From assembly GCA_035649275.1 (NCBI GenBank), contig DASRJW010000049.1:1-64000 (forward strand): 64,000 nt of DNA, written 5' to 3'. This document shows, one piece after another, positions 47,740 through 56,632 of this stretch. The notes under the pieces were generated by a model that worked only from the letters and a program-made list of their open reading frames with translations, did no database searches and was not told the origin of the DNA. Source of the DNA: Candidatus Krumholzibacteriia bacterium (lineage in GTDB: Bacteria; Krumholzibacteriota; Krumholzibacteriia; G020349025). Position numbers and translations under genes: made by a program. Position 1 is the first letter of the stretch; each line of letters opens with the position of its first letter.

Positions 47740-49536
47740 TCACAGGCCGCCGGGCATGGTGGTGCGGCCGGTGTCCTCGAAGTAGTCGGGGCGCAACGAC
47801 TCGGGCGGGATCTTCTGGATGCCGTGCGCGGCCAGCGCTGCGTCGAGCTGGCCGCGCAGTCCCTCGGGATCCGGATTGTGGTCGAAATAGAAGCGCACGA
47901 AGTGGTTGTAGTCCTCGGCCACGCGCTTCGGCTGCAGGCTGCCGATGGCCGGCAGGTAGTCCTGCTGCAACCACAAGGGGAAATCGAGGAAGCGGATGCC
48001 GGGACAGCTCTTCAGGCGGTCCATGAGCTGCCGGTCGTAGAGAATGATCTCGCCGTAGGTCATCCCCTTGGACCAGGGAATGCCGATCTGGGTGAAGGCC
48101 TCGAGCGACAAGGGCCGGCGGGCGTGGATGCGGAAGTTGACCCGCCGGTCGAAAATGTACTGCGCATCGGCGAGCTTCTCGTGTCCTGGGCGGCCGCGGA
48201 TCGGCGGCACCGGGCTGTGGGCGATGTGCGCATCCGTCAAGCCGTAGCGCTCGATGGCGACGGGGAAGTGGGCGTAATACGCCAGGCTCGCTTGACCCCC
48301 TTGCACCATGAGAACCGCTCCGGTGCCGGCGAGGCAGCGTTCCAGGGCGCGCGCCTGCGCTCGCAGGTCGTCGAGCCGGTAGTCCGGGTAGTACTGCGGT
48401 TCGTCCACGATGGACTTCACGTGCTGCCGGTGGGAGAAATGGACCTGCTTGCGCACGCCGGCGTAGAGCACCAGGCCCACCACGACCGCGGTGCCGGCGA
48501 GGCGCCAACTCCGGCGCGGCAGCTGGTGCACCAGAGCCTCGATGGCCAGGAGGAGGAAGGGCGTCGCCGGCAGATAGAAACGGGCGAACATGAAGTCGCC
48601 GCCCATGCGGGTCACGGTGTAAATGTTCGCGGCCGCGGCGGCGAGGCCGAGAGCGAGAGCGGGAGCGGCGCCGCCCGCCCGTGGCGCGCCGCCGCGCCGG
48701 TGGAGCAGGAGAGCGAGCGCGAGCGGTGCCAGGAGGAGGACGAAGTAGGCGTCGAAATACGTCCGCAGGTAGACCAGGCCCTGCGGCCAGTTGGCCAGGC
48801 TGGCGGACTTGGCGTAGTACGGGTTCGGGAGCGGGTAACCATAGTAGAGGAAGCGGAAAGCGAAGAGCGGCAGGGCCAGAGCCGCGAAGAGCAGGCCGAA
48901 CTCGAGCCAGCCGCGCCCGTGTGCAGGCCGCTGCCAGAGCAAGTAGAGCCCGGCGAAGCCGGCATAGAGCAAGGCGTCGGGGCGCAGCAAGGTGCCGAGT
49001 GCCAGGGCCCAGGCGGCGAGGGCGACGCGCCGTGCATGGGTGGAGGCGCAGAGGAACCAGGTGGCGAGAAGCAGCGTGAAGATGTAGGCCGAGGTTTCGA
49101 GGCCGCTGCTGGCATAGATACGGGCATCCCCGTGCGCCGCCCAGGCGAGTGCCGCCACCGGCACACCGGCGAGCCCGCCCTTTCCCGGGAAGAGCCGTTG
49201 CGACAGCAGGACGAGGAGCGCGAGACAGCCGGCGTAGAAGGGCAGGGGCAGATATTTTCCCAGCAGGTCCGGCGGCAGGTGCAAGGCGCGCCCGAGGGTG
49301 AGGAGAATGAACCAGAGGAAGTGGGTGTAACCTTCGCTGCGTTCTCCCGGGTTGTACACCGGTCCGTAGCCGGCGAGGACGTTGTCGCAGTAGCGGAAGG
49401 TGATGTAGATGTCGTCGCCGATCCAGGAGCGGAGCGCAGCCCAGACCACGCCCGCCGCGAGCGCCAGGAGCCAGACGATGGCGAGGACACGCGTGGCGCC
49501 CCACCGCCCGCCGCGCCCATTCTCTGCTGGGTTCAT
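47740..49536 (-). CDS. Integral membrane glycosyltransferase-like protein (GT-C type)
   Basis: 598 residues, - strand, from ATG at 49536; a GTG four codons upstream (49548) is an alternative. About ten membrane helices. The first large loop has DDIYITFRYCDNVLAGYGPVYN and GYTHFLWF, the pattern of acidic first-loop motif with GYTxFLW found in lipid-linked sugar transferases related to the arabinofuranosyltransferase AftB-like family. The C-terminal soluble part is about 200 residues. The acceptor and sugar are unknown. Convergent with the exported protein gene at 47046; it has no close partner on its strand. Confidence 0.7.
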   Translation of the reverse strand: MNPAENGRGGRWGATRVLAIVWLLALAAGVVWAALRSWIGDDIYITFRYCDNVLAGYGPVYNPGERSEGYTHFLWFILLTLGRALHLPPDLLGKYLPLPFYAGCLALLVLLSQRLFPGKGGLAGVPVAALAWAAHGDARIYASSGLETSAYIFTLLLATWFLCASTHARRVALAAWALALGTLLRPDALLYAGFAGLYLLWQRPAHGRGWLEFGLLFAALALPLFAFRFLYYGYPLPNPYYAKSASLANWPQGLVYLRTYFDAYFVLLLAPLALALLLHRRGGAPRAGGAAPALALGLAAAAANIYTVTRMGGDFMFARFYLPATPFLLLAIEALVHQLPRRSWRLAGTAVVVGLVLYAGVRKQVHFSHRQHVKSIVDEPQYYPDYRLDDLRAQARALERCLAGTGAVLMVQGGQASLAYYAHFPVAIERYGLTDAHIAHSPVPPIRGRPGHEKLADAQYIFDRRVNFRIHARRPLSLEAFTQIGIPWSKGMTYGEIILYDRQLMDRLKSCPGIRFLDFPLWLQQDYLPAIGSLQPKRVAEDYNHFVRFYFDHNPDPEGLRGQLDAALAAHGIQKIPPESLRPDYFEDTGRTTMPGGL

Positions 49537-49724
49537 CCCGTCTCTCACCCCGCTTCACGCCTGCAGTGCAACGTCGAGGTCGTGACTCCGGCCGCTCGCA
49601 GGCCTGGGACGCCCAAGATAGCCCAAGCACCGGCTGCCTCGCAGCGCCTCGCGGTCTTCAAGGGGAACGGCAGGGGAGTAGCGGCACGAGGTGGGCCTCT
49701 GCAGCGTTGTCGCCGGCCGCCTCG

Positions 49725-49753
49725 TTGCGCCTCCTGCGCCACAGTGTTAGCCT
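49725..49753 (+). promoter_or_regulatory. Possible promoter for maf
   Basis: TTGCGC at 49725-49730 and TAGCCT at 49748-49753 with a 17-bp spacer, 58 bp before maf. Match is weak. The 275-bp gap with the divergent - strand gene holds nothing else I can support. Confidence 0.4.
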
Positions 49754-49811
49754 GAACTCTCTTCACGCCCACAGGGAAGCACCATCGAGGGCTGCGGAGG
49801 CAGACGCGAGC

Positions 49812-50426
49812 ATGAATCCGCTGTTGCCGTGGACCTCGCAAAGGGATTGGATCCTGGCCTCGGCGAGCCCGCGGCGCGCCTCCATCCTGCGCATGCTCGG
49901 CTTCGAGTTCGAGGTGGAACCGACGAACGCCGAGACGGAGCCCTTGGACGAGCCCGAGCCTCTCGCCCATTCCCGGGCCCAGGCGCGCCGCAAGGCCGTG
50001 GCTGGGACACGGGGCCGGCAGCGCGGGACTTGCATCGGCGCCGACACCATCGTCGTCGTCGACGGTGACATCCTGGGTAAACCGGGATCTGCCGAGGAGG
50101 CGCTGGCCATGTTGCAGCGCCTGCGCGGGCGCTGGCACCTGGTGCACACGGGCCTGGCGCTGCAGGATGTGGAGAGCGGCCGCGGCGTCGACGGCGTCGA
50201 GTCGACGGAGGTGCGCTTCCGCCACTGGGACGACGCGACGCTGCAACGCTACGTGGCGACCGGGGAGTGCGCCGACAAGGCCGGGGCTTACGCCATCCAG
50301 GGGTTCGGCGCCATGCTCGTCCAGGAGATCCGCGGCTGCTTCTACAATGTGATGGGTTTCCCGGTGCAGCGCTTCCTCTCCTTGCTGGAGGAGCTGCACG
50401 ACGTGGAGGTGCGCAGTGGTCGTTGA
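49812..50426 (+). CDS. maf: Maf family nucleotide pyrophosphatase
   Basis: 204 residues, ATG at 49812. Hydrolyses non-canonical or damaged nucleoside triphosphates such as dTTP/UTP analogues. ILASASPRRASILRMLG at the N-terminus, IGADTIVVVDGDILGKP, and ADKAGAYAIQGFGAMLV; the C-terminal GCFYNVMGFP also fits. Overlaps mtnA by 11 bp. Confidence 0.93.
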   Translation: MNPLLPWTSQRDWILASASPRRASILRMLGFEFEVEPTNAETEPLDEPEPLAHSRAQARRKAVAGTRGRQRGTCIGADTIVVVDGDILGKPGSAEEALAMLQRLRGRWHLVHTGLALQDVESGRGVDGVESTEVRFRHWDDATLQRYVATGECADKAGAYAIQGFGAMLVQEIRGCFYNVMGFPVQRFLSLLEELHDVEVRSGR

Positions 50427-51492
50427 CACCATCCTCTACCGCGACGGCGCCATCGAGATCATCGACCAGACTCGCCTCCCGAGCGAGCACGTGGTGCTGC
50501 AGCTGCGCAGCCTGGAGGCGCTCTGCGAGGCCATCCGCATGTTGCGCATCCGCGGCGCCCCGGCGCTCGGCGTCGCCGCGGCGTACGGCTTCCAGCTCGA
50601 AGCGGAGCTCTTCCTCGCGGCAGGCGGCAAGGAGGTCGAGGCCTTGCGGGCGCGGCTGCTGGAGGCAGGGGAGAGCCTGGCGCGCACCCGGCCTACGGCG
50701 CGCAACCTCTTCGGCGCGGTGGAGCGTCTCGGGCGCGTTGTCGCCGCGCCGGCGACCTCGGCAGCGGAGCTCGCGACTCGCGTCGCCCGCGAGGCCGCGG
50801 CGGTGCATGCGGAGGACCGGGCGCTCTGTGAAGCGATCGCCGCGCACGGGGCCGGATTGCTGCCGCAGCGCGCCCGGGTGCTGACGCATTGCAACGCCGG
50901 GGCGCTCGCCACCGGGGGCATCGGCACCGCGCTCGGCGTGGTCTACGCAGCGGTGCAGCAGGGGAAGAGCGTCGAGGTCTTCGCCGACGAAACGCGCCCG
51001 CTCTTGCAGGGAGCGCGTCTCACCGCCTGGGAGCTGCAGCGCGCCGGCATCCCGGTCACCGTTCTCTGCGACAACGCCGCGCCCTCGCTCCTGGCTTCGG
51101 GGCGCATCGACTGCGTCGTCGTCGGTGCCGACCGCATCGCTCGCAACGGCGACACGGCGAACAAGATCGGCACCTTCGGCGTGGCGCTGGCGGCGCGGCG
51201 CTGCGGCATACCGTTCTACGTCGCGGCGCCGTCGACCACCTTCGACCTGTCGCTCGCGAGCGGCCGGGACATCCCGATCGAGGAGAGGGCGGCGAGCGAG
51301 GTGACCACGGGTGCCGCAGGGCGGAGCACTCCGGCAGGCGTGGAGGCGTACAACCCTGCCTTCGACGTCACCCCGGCGGATCTGATCACCGCCATCGTGC
51401 ACGAAGGCGGCGTCGTGCGCCCGCCCTACGAGGAGTCGCTGCCGGCGAGCCTGGCGGAGCTCGGCGCGGCCGCACCGCGGCGGCGAGGGTGA
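50416..51492 (+). CDS. mtnA: S-methyl-5-thioribose-1-phosphate isomerase (MtnA)
   Basis: 358 residues, GTG start at 50416 overlapping maf. Isomerises methylthioribose-1-phosphate to the ribulose form in methionine salvage, or acts on related ribose-1-phosphates. Catalytic Cys159 in LTHCNAGALATGG and Asp239 in VVGADRIARNGDTANKIGT. Length typical. No other salvage gene is near, so the route here is not shown. Confidence 0.94.
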   Translation: MVVDTILYRDGAIEIIDQTRLPSEHVVLQLRSLEALCEAIRMLRIRGAPALGVAAAYGFQLEAELFLAAGGKEVEALRARLLEAGESLARTRPTARNLFGAVERLGRVVAAPATSAAELATRVAREAAAVHAEDRALCEAIAAHGAGLLPQRARVLTHCNAGALATGGIGTALGVVYAAVQQGKSVEVFADETRPLLQGARLTAWELQRAGIPVTVLCDNAAPSLLASGRIDCVVVGADRIARNGDTANKIGTFGVALAARRCGIPFYVAAPSTTFDLSLASGRDIPIEERAASEVTTGAAGRSTPAGVEAYNPAFDVTPADLITAIVHEGGVVRPPYEESLPASLAELGAAAPRRRG

Positions 51493-52232
51493 GGCAGGGC
51501 GCGGTGGACGCTCCAGCGCTCGGCCGCCCGGCTTCGTACGGCGACTTCGTGCTCGGACGCCGCGTCGCCCTCATCGATGCCATGTGCTCGCCCGCCTTCC
51601 GCGGCGCCAGGCTCCTCGATGTGGGCTGCGGCAACGGCGCGCAAACCGTCCGCTTCTTGGATCGCTTCCGGAGCATCGTCGGTCTCGACGTCGTTCCCGC
51701 GCACCTCGATGAGTTCCGCCGCGCCTTGCGCAGCTTCGCGGGCGCGCCTTGCCACCCAGTGCTCTACGACGGCGGCAGCATGCCTTTCCAAGACGCCGCG
51801 TTCGACACCGTGCTCTGCATCGAGACCCTCGAGCACGCCGCCGACGAGCACCGGCTCCTCGGCGAGATCCGTCGGGTGCTCCGCCCGGGCGGCAGGCTCG
51901 TGCTCTCGGTGCCGCACAAGTGGTGGATCTTCGAGACCCACGGCGCCAATCTGCCCCTCCTGCCTTGGAACCGGGTGCCCTTCTTTTCCTGGTTGCCACG
52001 GGATCTGCACCGGCGCTTCGCCCGAGCCCGCATCTATACCCGCGGCGACATCGTCGGTCTGCTGGGGCGCGCCGGCTTCGAGATCCGCACCTCGCGCTAC
52101 CTCACGGCGCCGATGGACGTGATCCGCCACCGCGGCCTGGCCAGCCTGCTGCGCTCGACACTCTTCCGCGGGCCCGGGACGCGGGTGCCGGTGCTCTCCA
52201 CCTCGGTGTTCGTCGTGGCCCAACGCCCCTAG
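51489..52232 (+). CDS. SAM-dependent methyltransferase (class I)
   Basis: 247 residues from GTG at 51489, which overlaps the mtnA stop (GTGA); GTG 51504 is a less likely alternative. The SAM-binding motif I is LLDVGCGNGAQTVRFL, followed by IVGLDV, and motif with FDTVLCIETLEHAADEHRLL and LRPGGRLVLSVPH. This is the Methyltransf_11-type fold acting on a small molecule or lipid-linked sugar. The coupling to mtnA is interesting as that pathway consumes a SAM by-product, but the substrate is unknown. Confidence 0.85.
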   Translation: MRQGAVDAPALGRPASYGDFVLGRRVALIDAMCSPAFRGARLLDVGCGNGAQTVRFLDRFRSIVGLDVVPAHLDEFRRALRSFAGAPCHPVLYDGGSMPFQDAAFDTVLCIETLEHAADEHRLLGEIRRVLRPGGRLVLSVPHKWWIFETHGANLPLLPWNRVPFFSWLPRDLHRRFARARIYTRGDIVGLLGRAGFEIRTSRYLTAPMDVIRHRGLASLLRSTLFRGPGTRVPVLSTSVFVVAQRP

Positions 52233-52363
52233 GCCAGGGGAGCGACGGCAGGCCGGCGCCGGGGGCGGTCGGGAACGGCACCCGGGGCCAGACCGACGCC
52301 TCGGCGCGGCTCCTCGGACCCGCCGCGCCTCGCCCCTCTGCCCCTCTCCCCGGCCAGGTGCGC

Positions 52364-52392
52364 TTGACGGCCCCTGGAGCCCCTGCTAAGGT
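52364..52392 (+). promoter_or_regulatory. Promoter of the ribosomal protein operon
   Basis: TTGACG at 52364-52369, 17-bp spacer and TAAGGT at 52387-52392, 35 bp before rplM. The 195-bp gap upstream contains no other feature. Confidence 0.75.
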
Positions 52393-52427
52393 GGCGGGCT
52401 GCTGTTGTTCAGCATGGAGGAAGTGGC

Positions 52428-52859
52428 ATGAAAACCCACGTGGTACGGGCGCGCGACATCGAGCACAAGTGGGTGCTCATCGACGCCGAGGGCCGAGTCC
52501 TCGGCCGAGTCGCCTCGCACGTGGCCAATCTGCTGCGCGGCAAGGGCAAGCCCCAGTACACGCCGCACCTGGATCAGGGCGACCACGTGGTCGTCACCAA
52601 TGCGGCGAAGGTGCGCATCACCGGGGACAAGCTGCAGCAGAAGAAGTACTACAAGCATTCGGGTTATCCCGGCGGCTTGCGCGTGCGCAGCATGCGCGAG
52701 CTCATGGAGAGCCGACCCGAGGAAGTCATCATGCGGGCTGTGCGCGGCATGCTGCCGGCGACGAAGCTCGGGCGTGCCCAATTGACACGCCTGCGCGTCT
52801 ACGCCGGACCCGAGCATCGCCAGCAAGCCCAGTCGCCGGCACCTTTCGAGCTGGAGTGA
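52428..52859 (+). CDS. rplM: 50S ribosomal protein L13
   Basis: 143 residues. Early-assembly protein binding 23S rRNA. Markers: WVLIDAEGRVLGRVASHVAN, LRGKGKPQYTPHLDQGD, VVVTNAAKVRITGDK, YPGGLR, RAVRGMLP. Followed by rpsI four bases later, the universal rplM-rpsI pair. Confidence 0.98.
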   Translation: MKTHVVRARDIEHKWVLIDAEGRVLGRVASHVANLLRGKGKPQYTPHLDQGDHVVVTNAAKVRITGDKLQQKKYYKHSGYPGGLRVRSMRELMESRPEEVIMRAVRGMLPATKLGRAQLTRLRVYAGPEHRQQAQSPAPFELE

Positions 52860-52863
52860 ATGA

Positions 52864-53253
52864 ATGGCGAAGCCACTGTATGCCACCGGACGCCGCAAGG
52901 AGGCCATCGCGCGCGTACGCCTGACTCCCGGCAGCGGCAACCTGTTGGTGAACGGCCGCGCCTTGCGCGACTACCTGCACCGCGACTCGCTGGTGCGCCA
53001 GGTGATGCAGCCGTTCGAGGTGGCCCAGGCCGCGACGAGCTTCGATCTGGTGGCGCGGGTGCGCGGCGGCGGCAGCACCGGACAAGCCGGGGCGCTCCGC
53101 CTCGGTGTCGCCCGGGCGTTGTTGAAGCACGATCCGGAGCTCCGCAAGCCGCTGCGCAAGATCGGCCTGCTGACCCGTGATCCGCGGATGAAGGAGCGCA
53201 AGAAGTACGGGCTCCGCGGCGCCCGGCGCGCCTTCCAGTTCTCCAAGCGCTGA
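52864..53253 (+). CDS. rpsI: 30S ribosomal protein S9
   Basis: 129 residues. Sits at the 30S P site with its C-terminal tail. [18 protein letters not shown] near the start, [19 protein letters not shown] in the middle and the conserved C-terminus [17 protein letters not shown]. Confidence 0.98.
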   Translation: MAKPLYATGRRKEAIARVRLTPGSGNLLVNGRALRDYLHRDSLVRQVMQPFEVAQAATSFDLVARVRGGGSTGQAGALRLGVARALLKHDPELRKPLRKIGLLTRDPRMKERKKYGLRGARRAFQFSKR

Positions 53254-53270
53254 TCGACACCGCTCGACCG

Positions 53271-53291
53271 CACGGCGGAGCAGCCGCCGTG
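53271..53291 (+). terminator. Hairpin between rpsI and rpsB, weak terminator or leader
   Basis: CACGGCGG (53271-53278) pairs with CCGCCGTG (53284-53291), 5-nt loop. No T run follows, so it may only attenuate or act as a leader in the 140-bp rpsI-rpsB gap. No promoter for rpsB is evident. Confidence 0.4.
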
Positions 53292-53393
53292 AGGGAGCGG
53301 AATTCACACGGCGAGCCGCCCCTGTCTCCCCTACGGTGCCGCTTCGTGCGGTCGGGGAGCAGGTCGCCGGAGGATCAACCGAAAGGAGCAGGC

Positions 53394-54212
53394 ATGCCTG
53401 CCGCCGCCCCTGCCATCAAGGATCTCCTGGAAGCCGGCGCGCACTTCGGGCACCAGACCCGGCGCTGGAACCCCAAGATGAAGCCGTTCATCTTCATCGA
53501 GCGGAACGGCATCCACATCATCGATCTGCAGAAAACCGTGGCCTGTGCCGAGCGCGCCTACACGGCAGTGAAGGCCGCCTCGGAGCGCAGCGAGCCGGTG
53601 CTCTTCGTGGGCACGAAGAAGCAAGCGCGCAGCGTCGTCGAGGAAGCCGCCGCCCGCTGCGGCCAGCACTTCATCAGCGAGCGCTGGCTCGGCGGCATGC
53701 TCACCAACTTCCAAACCGTGCGCAAGGGCATTGCCCGCTACCTGGAGCTGCAGAAGTTGGCCACCGAAGGCGGCATGGAGCAGCTGAGCAAGAAGGAGCG
53801 CAGCCGGATGCAGAAGGAGCGGGCGCGGCTGGAGAAGGTGCTGCGTGGCATCTCCCGCCTGGATCGCTTGCCCGGGATGCTCTTCGTCGTCGACACCACG
53901 AAGGAAGAGATCGCGGTCAAGGAGGCCAACCGCCTCGGCATCCCCATCGTCGGCATCGTGGACACGAACGCCGATCCGGACCGCATCGACTACCCCATCC
54001 CGGGGAACGACGACGCCATCCGTGCCATCGCGCTGTTCGCCGACTACATCGCCGCCGCGGTCCTGGAAGGGCGCGAGCGCTCCCTCGAGGGCCGCGAGGC
54101 CGGCCGCCTCGAGCCCGAAGCCGGCGATGGCAAGGTGCACGCAGCGGTCGGGGCGGACGAGGAAACCACCGCCGCCCGGTCGCGTTCTCCGCGCCTGGCC
54201 GAACGTTCCTGA
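53394..54212 (+). CDS. rpsB: 30S ribosomal protein S2
   Basis: 272 residues from ATG at 53394 with AAAGGAG at 53382-53388. Motifs LLEAGAHFGHQTRRWNPKM, FVGTKKQARSVVEE, ERWLGGMLTNFQTV and GIVDTNADPDRIDYPIPGNDDA identify S2. The C-terminal ~40 residues are an extension of low complexity. Followed by tsf after 21 bp, the common rpsB-tsf-pyrH-frr order. Confidence 0.98.
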   Translation: MPAAAPAIKDLLEAGAHFGHQTRRWNPKMKPFIFIERNGIHIIDLQKTVACAERAYTAVKAASERSEPVLFVGTKKQARSVVEEAAARCGQHFISERWLGGMLTNFQTVRKGIARYLELQKLATEGGMEQLSKKERSRMQKERARLEKVLRGISRLDRLPGMLFVVDTTKEEIAVKEANRLGIPIVGIVDTNADPDRIDYPIPGNDDAIRAIALFADYIAAAVLEGRERSLEGREAGRLEPEAGDGKVHAAVGADEETTAARSRSPRLAERS

Positions 54213-54233
54213 ATCACGGCACGGGAGGAGACC

Positions 54234-54836
54234 ATGGCCGACATCTCTGCAGGCGTCGTGCGCGAGCTCCGCGACAAGACCGGCGCCGGCATGATGGATT
54301 GCAAGAAAGCACTGGCCGAGAGCGACGGCGACCTGGAGAAGGCCGTGGACTATCTGCGGACCAAGGGCCTGGCCGGGGCGGCCAAGAAGGCCGGCCGAGC
54401 GACGCAGGAAGGGCTCATCTTCGCCTACATCCACTCGGGCAGCAGGGTGGGCGTGATGGTGGAAGTGAATTGCGAATCCGATTTCGTCGCCCGCACCCCG
54501 GATTTCGTCGAGCTGTGCAAGGACCTGGCGATGCAGGTCGCCGCGACGAACCCGGTGTCGGTGCGCCGCGAGGAATTCGACCCGGAGCTCCTGGAGCGCG
54601 AGCTCGGCATCTTCCGCGGCCAAGCGGCGGAAAGCGGCAAGCCGGCGCCGATCGTGGAGAAGATGGTGCAGGGCCGGGTGGAGAAGCTCTACAAGGAGCG
54701 CGTGCTCCTCGAGCAGCCCTTCGTCAAGGACCCGGACCGCAGCGTCGAGGAGCGCGTCAAGGCAGCCATCGCCAAGCTGGGCGAGAACATCGTCGTGCGC
54801 CGATTCGTGCGTTACCAGCTCGGCGAAGAAGCGTGA
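54234..54836 (+). CDS. tsf: Elongation factor Ts
   Basis: 200 residues. Exchanges GDP for GTP on EF-Tu. The N-terminal VRELRDKTGAGMMDCKKAL and EGLIFAYIH, VNCESDFVARTPDF are typical. The length is that of the short EF-Ts type, about 80 residues less than in Escherichia coli. Confidence 0.97.
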   Translation: MADISAGVVRELRDKTGAGMMDCKKALAESDGDLEKAVDYLRTKGLAGAAKKAGRATQEGLIFAYIHSGSRVGVMVEVNCESDFVARTPDFVELCKDLAMQVAATNPVSVRREEFDPELLERELGIFRGQAAESGKPAPIVEKMVQGRVEKLYKERVLLEQPFVKDPDRSVEERVKAAIAKLGENIVVRRFVRYQLGEEA

Positions 54837-54879
54837 CCCCCGACCCGGCGGCGCCCGCTCGCGCTCGTCTGTTCAGGGT

Positions 54880-55596
54880 ATGAAGCTCAAGTATCGCCGC
54901 ATCCTGCTCAAGATGAGCGGAGAAGTCCTGGCGGGCTCGCGCAGCGTCGGCCTGGATGGCGACCGCATCGAAGCCCTGGCGCAGGAACTGCGCGAGGTAC
55001 ATGGCCACGGCATCCAACTCGGCTTGGTCCTCGGCGGCGGCAACATCTTCCGCGGCCAAACCGGCAGCACCCGCGGCATCGATCGGGTGACCGGCGACCA
55101 CATGGGCATGCTGGCCACGGTGATCAACTCGCTGGCGGTGCAGGACGCCCTCGCCCGGCTCGCCGTGCCGGCGCTGGTGATGACCGCGATCCGCATGACC
55201 CAGATCGCCGAGCCCTTCGCCGGGCGCACCGCCATCGAGCAGCTCGAGAGCGGCAACATCGTCATCATGGCGGGCGGCACCGGCAATCCCTTCTTCACCA
55301 CCGACACGGCAGGCGTGCTGCGCGCCATGGAGATCGGCGCGGAGGTGCTCCTCAAGGGCACCAAGGTGGACGGCGTCTACGACTCCGATCCGGCCAAGAA
55401 TCCCGGGGCGGTGCGCTACCAGCGCCTGACCTACGACGAAGCCCTGGGACGCGACCTGCGCGTCATGGACTCGACGGCGTTCTCCTTGTCCCGAGACAAC
55501 GATTTGCCCATCATCGTTTTCGACATCAACGCCCCCGGCGCCTTGTTACGCATCGTCGCGGGCGAAGAGGTCGGGACGATGGTCGGAAAGGGGTGA
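54880..55596 (+). CDS. pyrH: UMP kinase (PyrH)
   Basis: 238 residues. Phosphorylates UMP to UDP. ILLKMSGEVLAG at the start, VLGGGNIFRG, ARIGMLATVI-type segment GDHMGMLATVINSLAVQDAL, and GGTGNPFFTTDTA are characteristic. ATG at 54880, 43 bp after tsf. Confidence 0.97.
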   Translation: MKLKYRRILLKMSGEVLAGSRSVGLDGDRIEALAQELREVHGHGIQLGLVLGGGNIFRGQTGSTRGIDRVTGDHMGMLATVINSLAVQDALARLAVPALVMTAIRMTQIAEPFAGRTAIEQLESGNIVIMAGGTGNPFFTTDTAGVLRAMEIGAEVLLKGTKVDGVYDSDPAKNPGAVRYQRLTYDEALGRDLRVMDSTAFSLSRDNDLPIIVFDINAPGALLRIVAGEEVGTMVGKG

Positions 55597-55600
55597 AACG

Positions 55601-56161
55601 ATGTCCGCCGAGACGTTGTTGCACGAAGCCGAAGATCACATGAAGAAGTCGATCGAAGCGGCCCGCCGCGAGCTGGCGACGGTGCGCACGGGCAAGGCCT
55701 CGCCGGCGCTGCTGGACACGGTGCGCGTCGAGTATTACGGCTCCCAGGTGCCGCTCAAGCAGGTGGCGGGGGTCAACGCGCCGGAACCGCGTTTACTCAC
55801 CGTGCAGCCCTACGATCGGAGCCTCATCGGCGAGATCGAGAAGGCCATCCGCGGCGCCGACCTGGGGCTGAATCCGGCCAACGACGGCAACGTCATCCGC
55901 GTCCCCATCCCGCAGCTGACGGAGGAGCGCCGCAAAGAGCTGGTCAAGGTGGTGCGCACCATGGTCGAGCACGGTCGCGTGGCGGTGCGCAACGTCCGGC
56001 ACCACACCAACGAGAAACTGGTACGGCTGGAAAAAGAGGGCGAGCTCACCGAGGACGAACACAAGCGGCACGCCAAGAAGGTGCAGGAAATGACCGACGG
56101 CACCATCCGCAAGCTCGACGAGATGTTGAAGGCCAAGGAAGCGGAGGTCATGGAGGTCTGA
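55601..56161 (+). CDS. frr: Ribosome recycling factor
   Basis: 186 residues. Splits terminated ribosomes with EF-G. Motifs ELATVRTGKASPALLDTVRVEYYGSQVPLKQ (abbreviated in part), IRVPIPQLTEERRKELVK and KVQEMTDGTIRKLDEMLKAKEAEVMEV-type C-terminus. Five bases after pyrH. Confidence 0.97.
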   Translation: MSAETLLHEAEDHMKKSIEAARRELATVRTGKASPALLDTVRVEYYGSQVPLKQVAGVNAPEPRLLTVQPYDRSLIGEIEKAIRGADLGLNPANDGNVIRVPIPQLTEERRKELVKVVRTMVEHGRVAVRNVRHHTNEKLVRLEKEGELTEDEHKRHAKKVQEMTDGTIRKLDEMLKAKEAEVMEV

Positions 56162-56178
56162 CGCACCGGGCCGTCGCC

Positions 56179-56206
56179 TTGACTTCTCCCCACCGGCGAG
56201 TAGTAT
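56179..56206 (+). promoter_or_regulatory. Promoter of the nuo operon
   Basis: TTGACT at 56179-56184, 16-bp spacer and TAGTAT at 56201-56206. The -10 is about 76 bp before nuoA and about 12 bp before a perfect palindrome. Confidence 0.75.
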
Positions 56207-56218
56207 CAGTGCCATCGT

Positions 56219-56242
56219 AGTTTGAGAAATTTTTCTCAAACT
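56219..56242. promoter_or_regulatory. Perfect palindrome, Rex-like operator before nuoA
   Basis: AGTTTGAGAAA (56219-56229), TT, TTTCTCAAACT (56232-56242): an 11-bp perfect inverted repeat, AT-rich in GC-rich surroundings, just behind the promoter and likely inside the first transcribed bases. The core TTGAGAA-N4-TTCTCAA matches the Rex consensus TTGTGAA-N4-TTCACAA except at one symmetrical position in each arm. Regulator identity is inference. Confidence 0.75.
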
Positions 56243-56281
56243 TTCGCAAGTGCCTGCAAGAGAACGAATTGCGAGGTCCAC

Positions 56282-56632
56282 GTGGGGTTCGCGCCGCTCG
56301 CGCTCCTGGTTCCCGTGGCCATCCTCGTCCCGCTCTTGATGCTCGGGGCACAGCGCCTCCTGGCGCCCAAGCGGCCCGACCCGACGAAGGCCTCGACCTA
56401 CGAGTGCGGCTCGCCGCCCCTCGGCACCGCGCACCCGCGGCTGCCGATCAAGTTCTATCTCGTGGCCGTCCTCTTCCTGCTTTTCGACATCGAAGTCGTC
56501 TTCCTCTTCCCCTGGTCCGTGCTCGCCAGCAAGCTCGGCTGGATGGGTCTGGCGCAAGTCCTCGTCTTCCTGGGTGTCCTCGAGATCGGGCTCCTCTACG
56601 TCTGGCGCAAGGGAGCGCTGGAATGGGAGTGA
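56282..56632 (+). CDS. nuoA: NADH-quinone oxidoreductase subunit A
   Basis: 116 residues from GTG at 56282 with GCGAGG before it; the frame runs upstream through the palindrome, where a start is unlikely. A membrane subunit with three helices (LALLVPVAILVPLLML, FYLVAVLFLLFDIEVVFLF, GLAQVLVFLGVLEIGLLY). ASTYECGSPP and FDIEVVFLFPW are diagnostic. First gene of the complex I operon; overlaps nuoB by 10 bp. Confidence 0.95.
   Translation: MGFAPLALLVPVAILVPLLMLGAQRLLAPKRPDPTKASTYECGSPPLGTAHPRLPIKFYLVAVLFLLFDIEVVFLFPWSVLASKLGWMGLAQVLVFLGVLEIGLLYVWRKGALEWE

Noticed and set aside
53289-53393. Longer rpsB start at GTG 53289
   Set aside because: It would run through a hairpin and add non-conserved residues; AAAGGAG supports ATG 53394.
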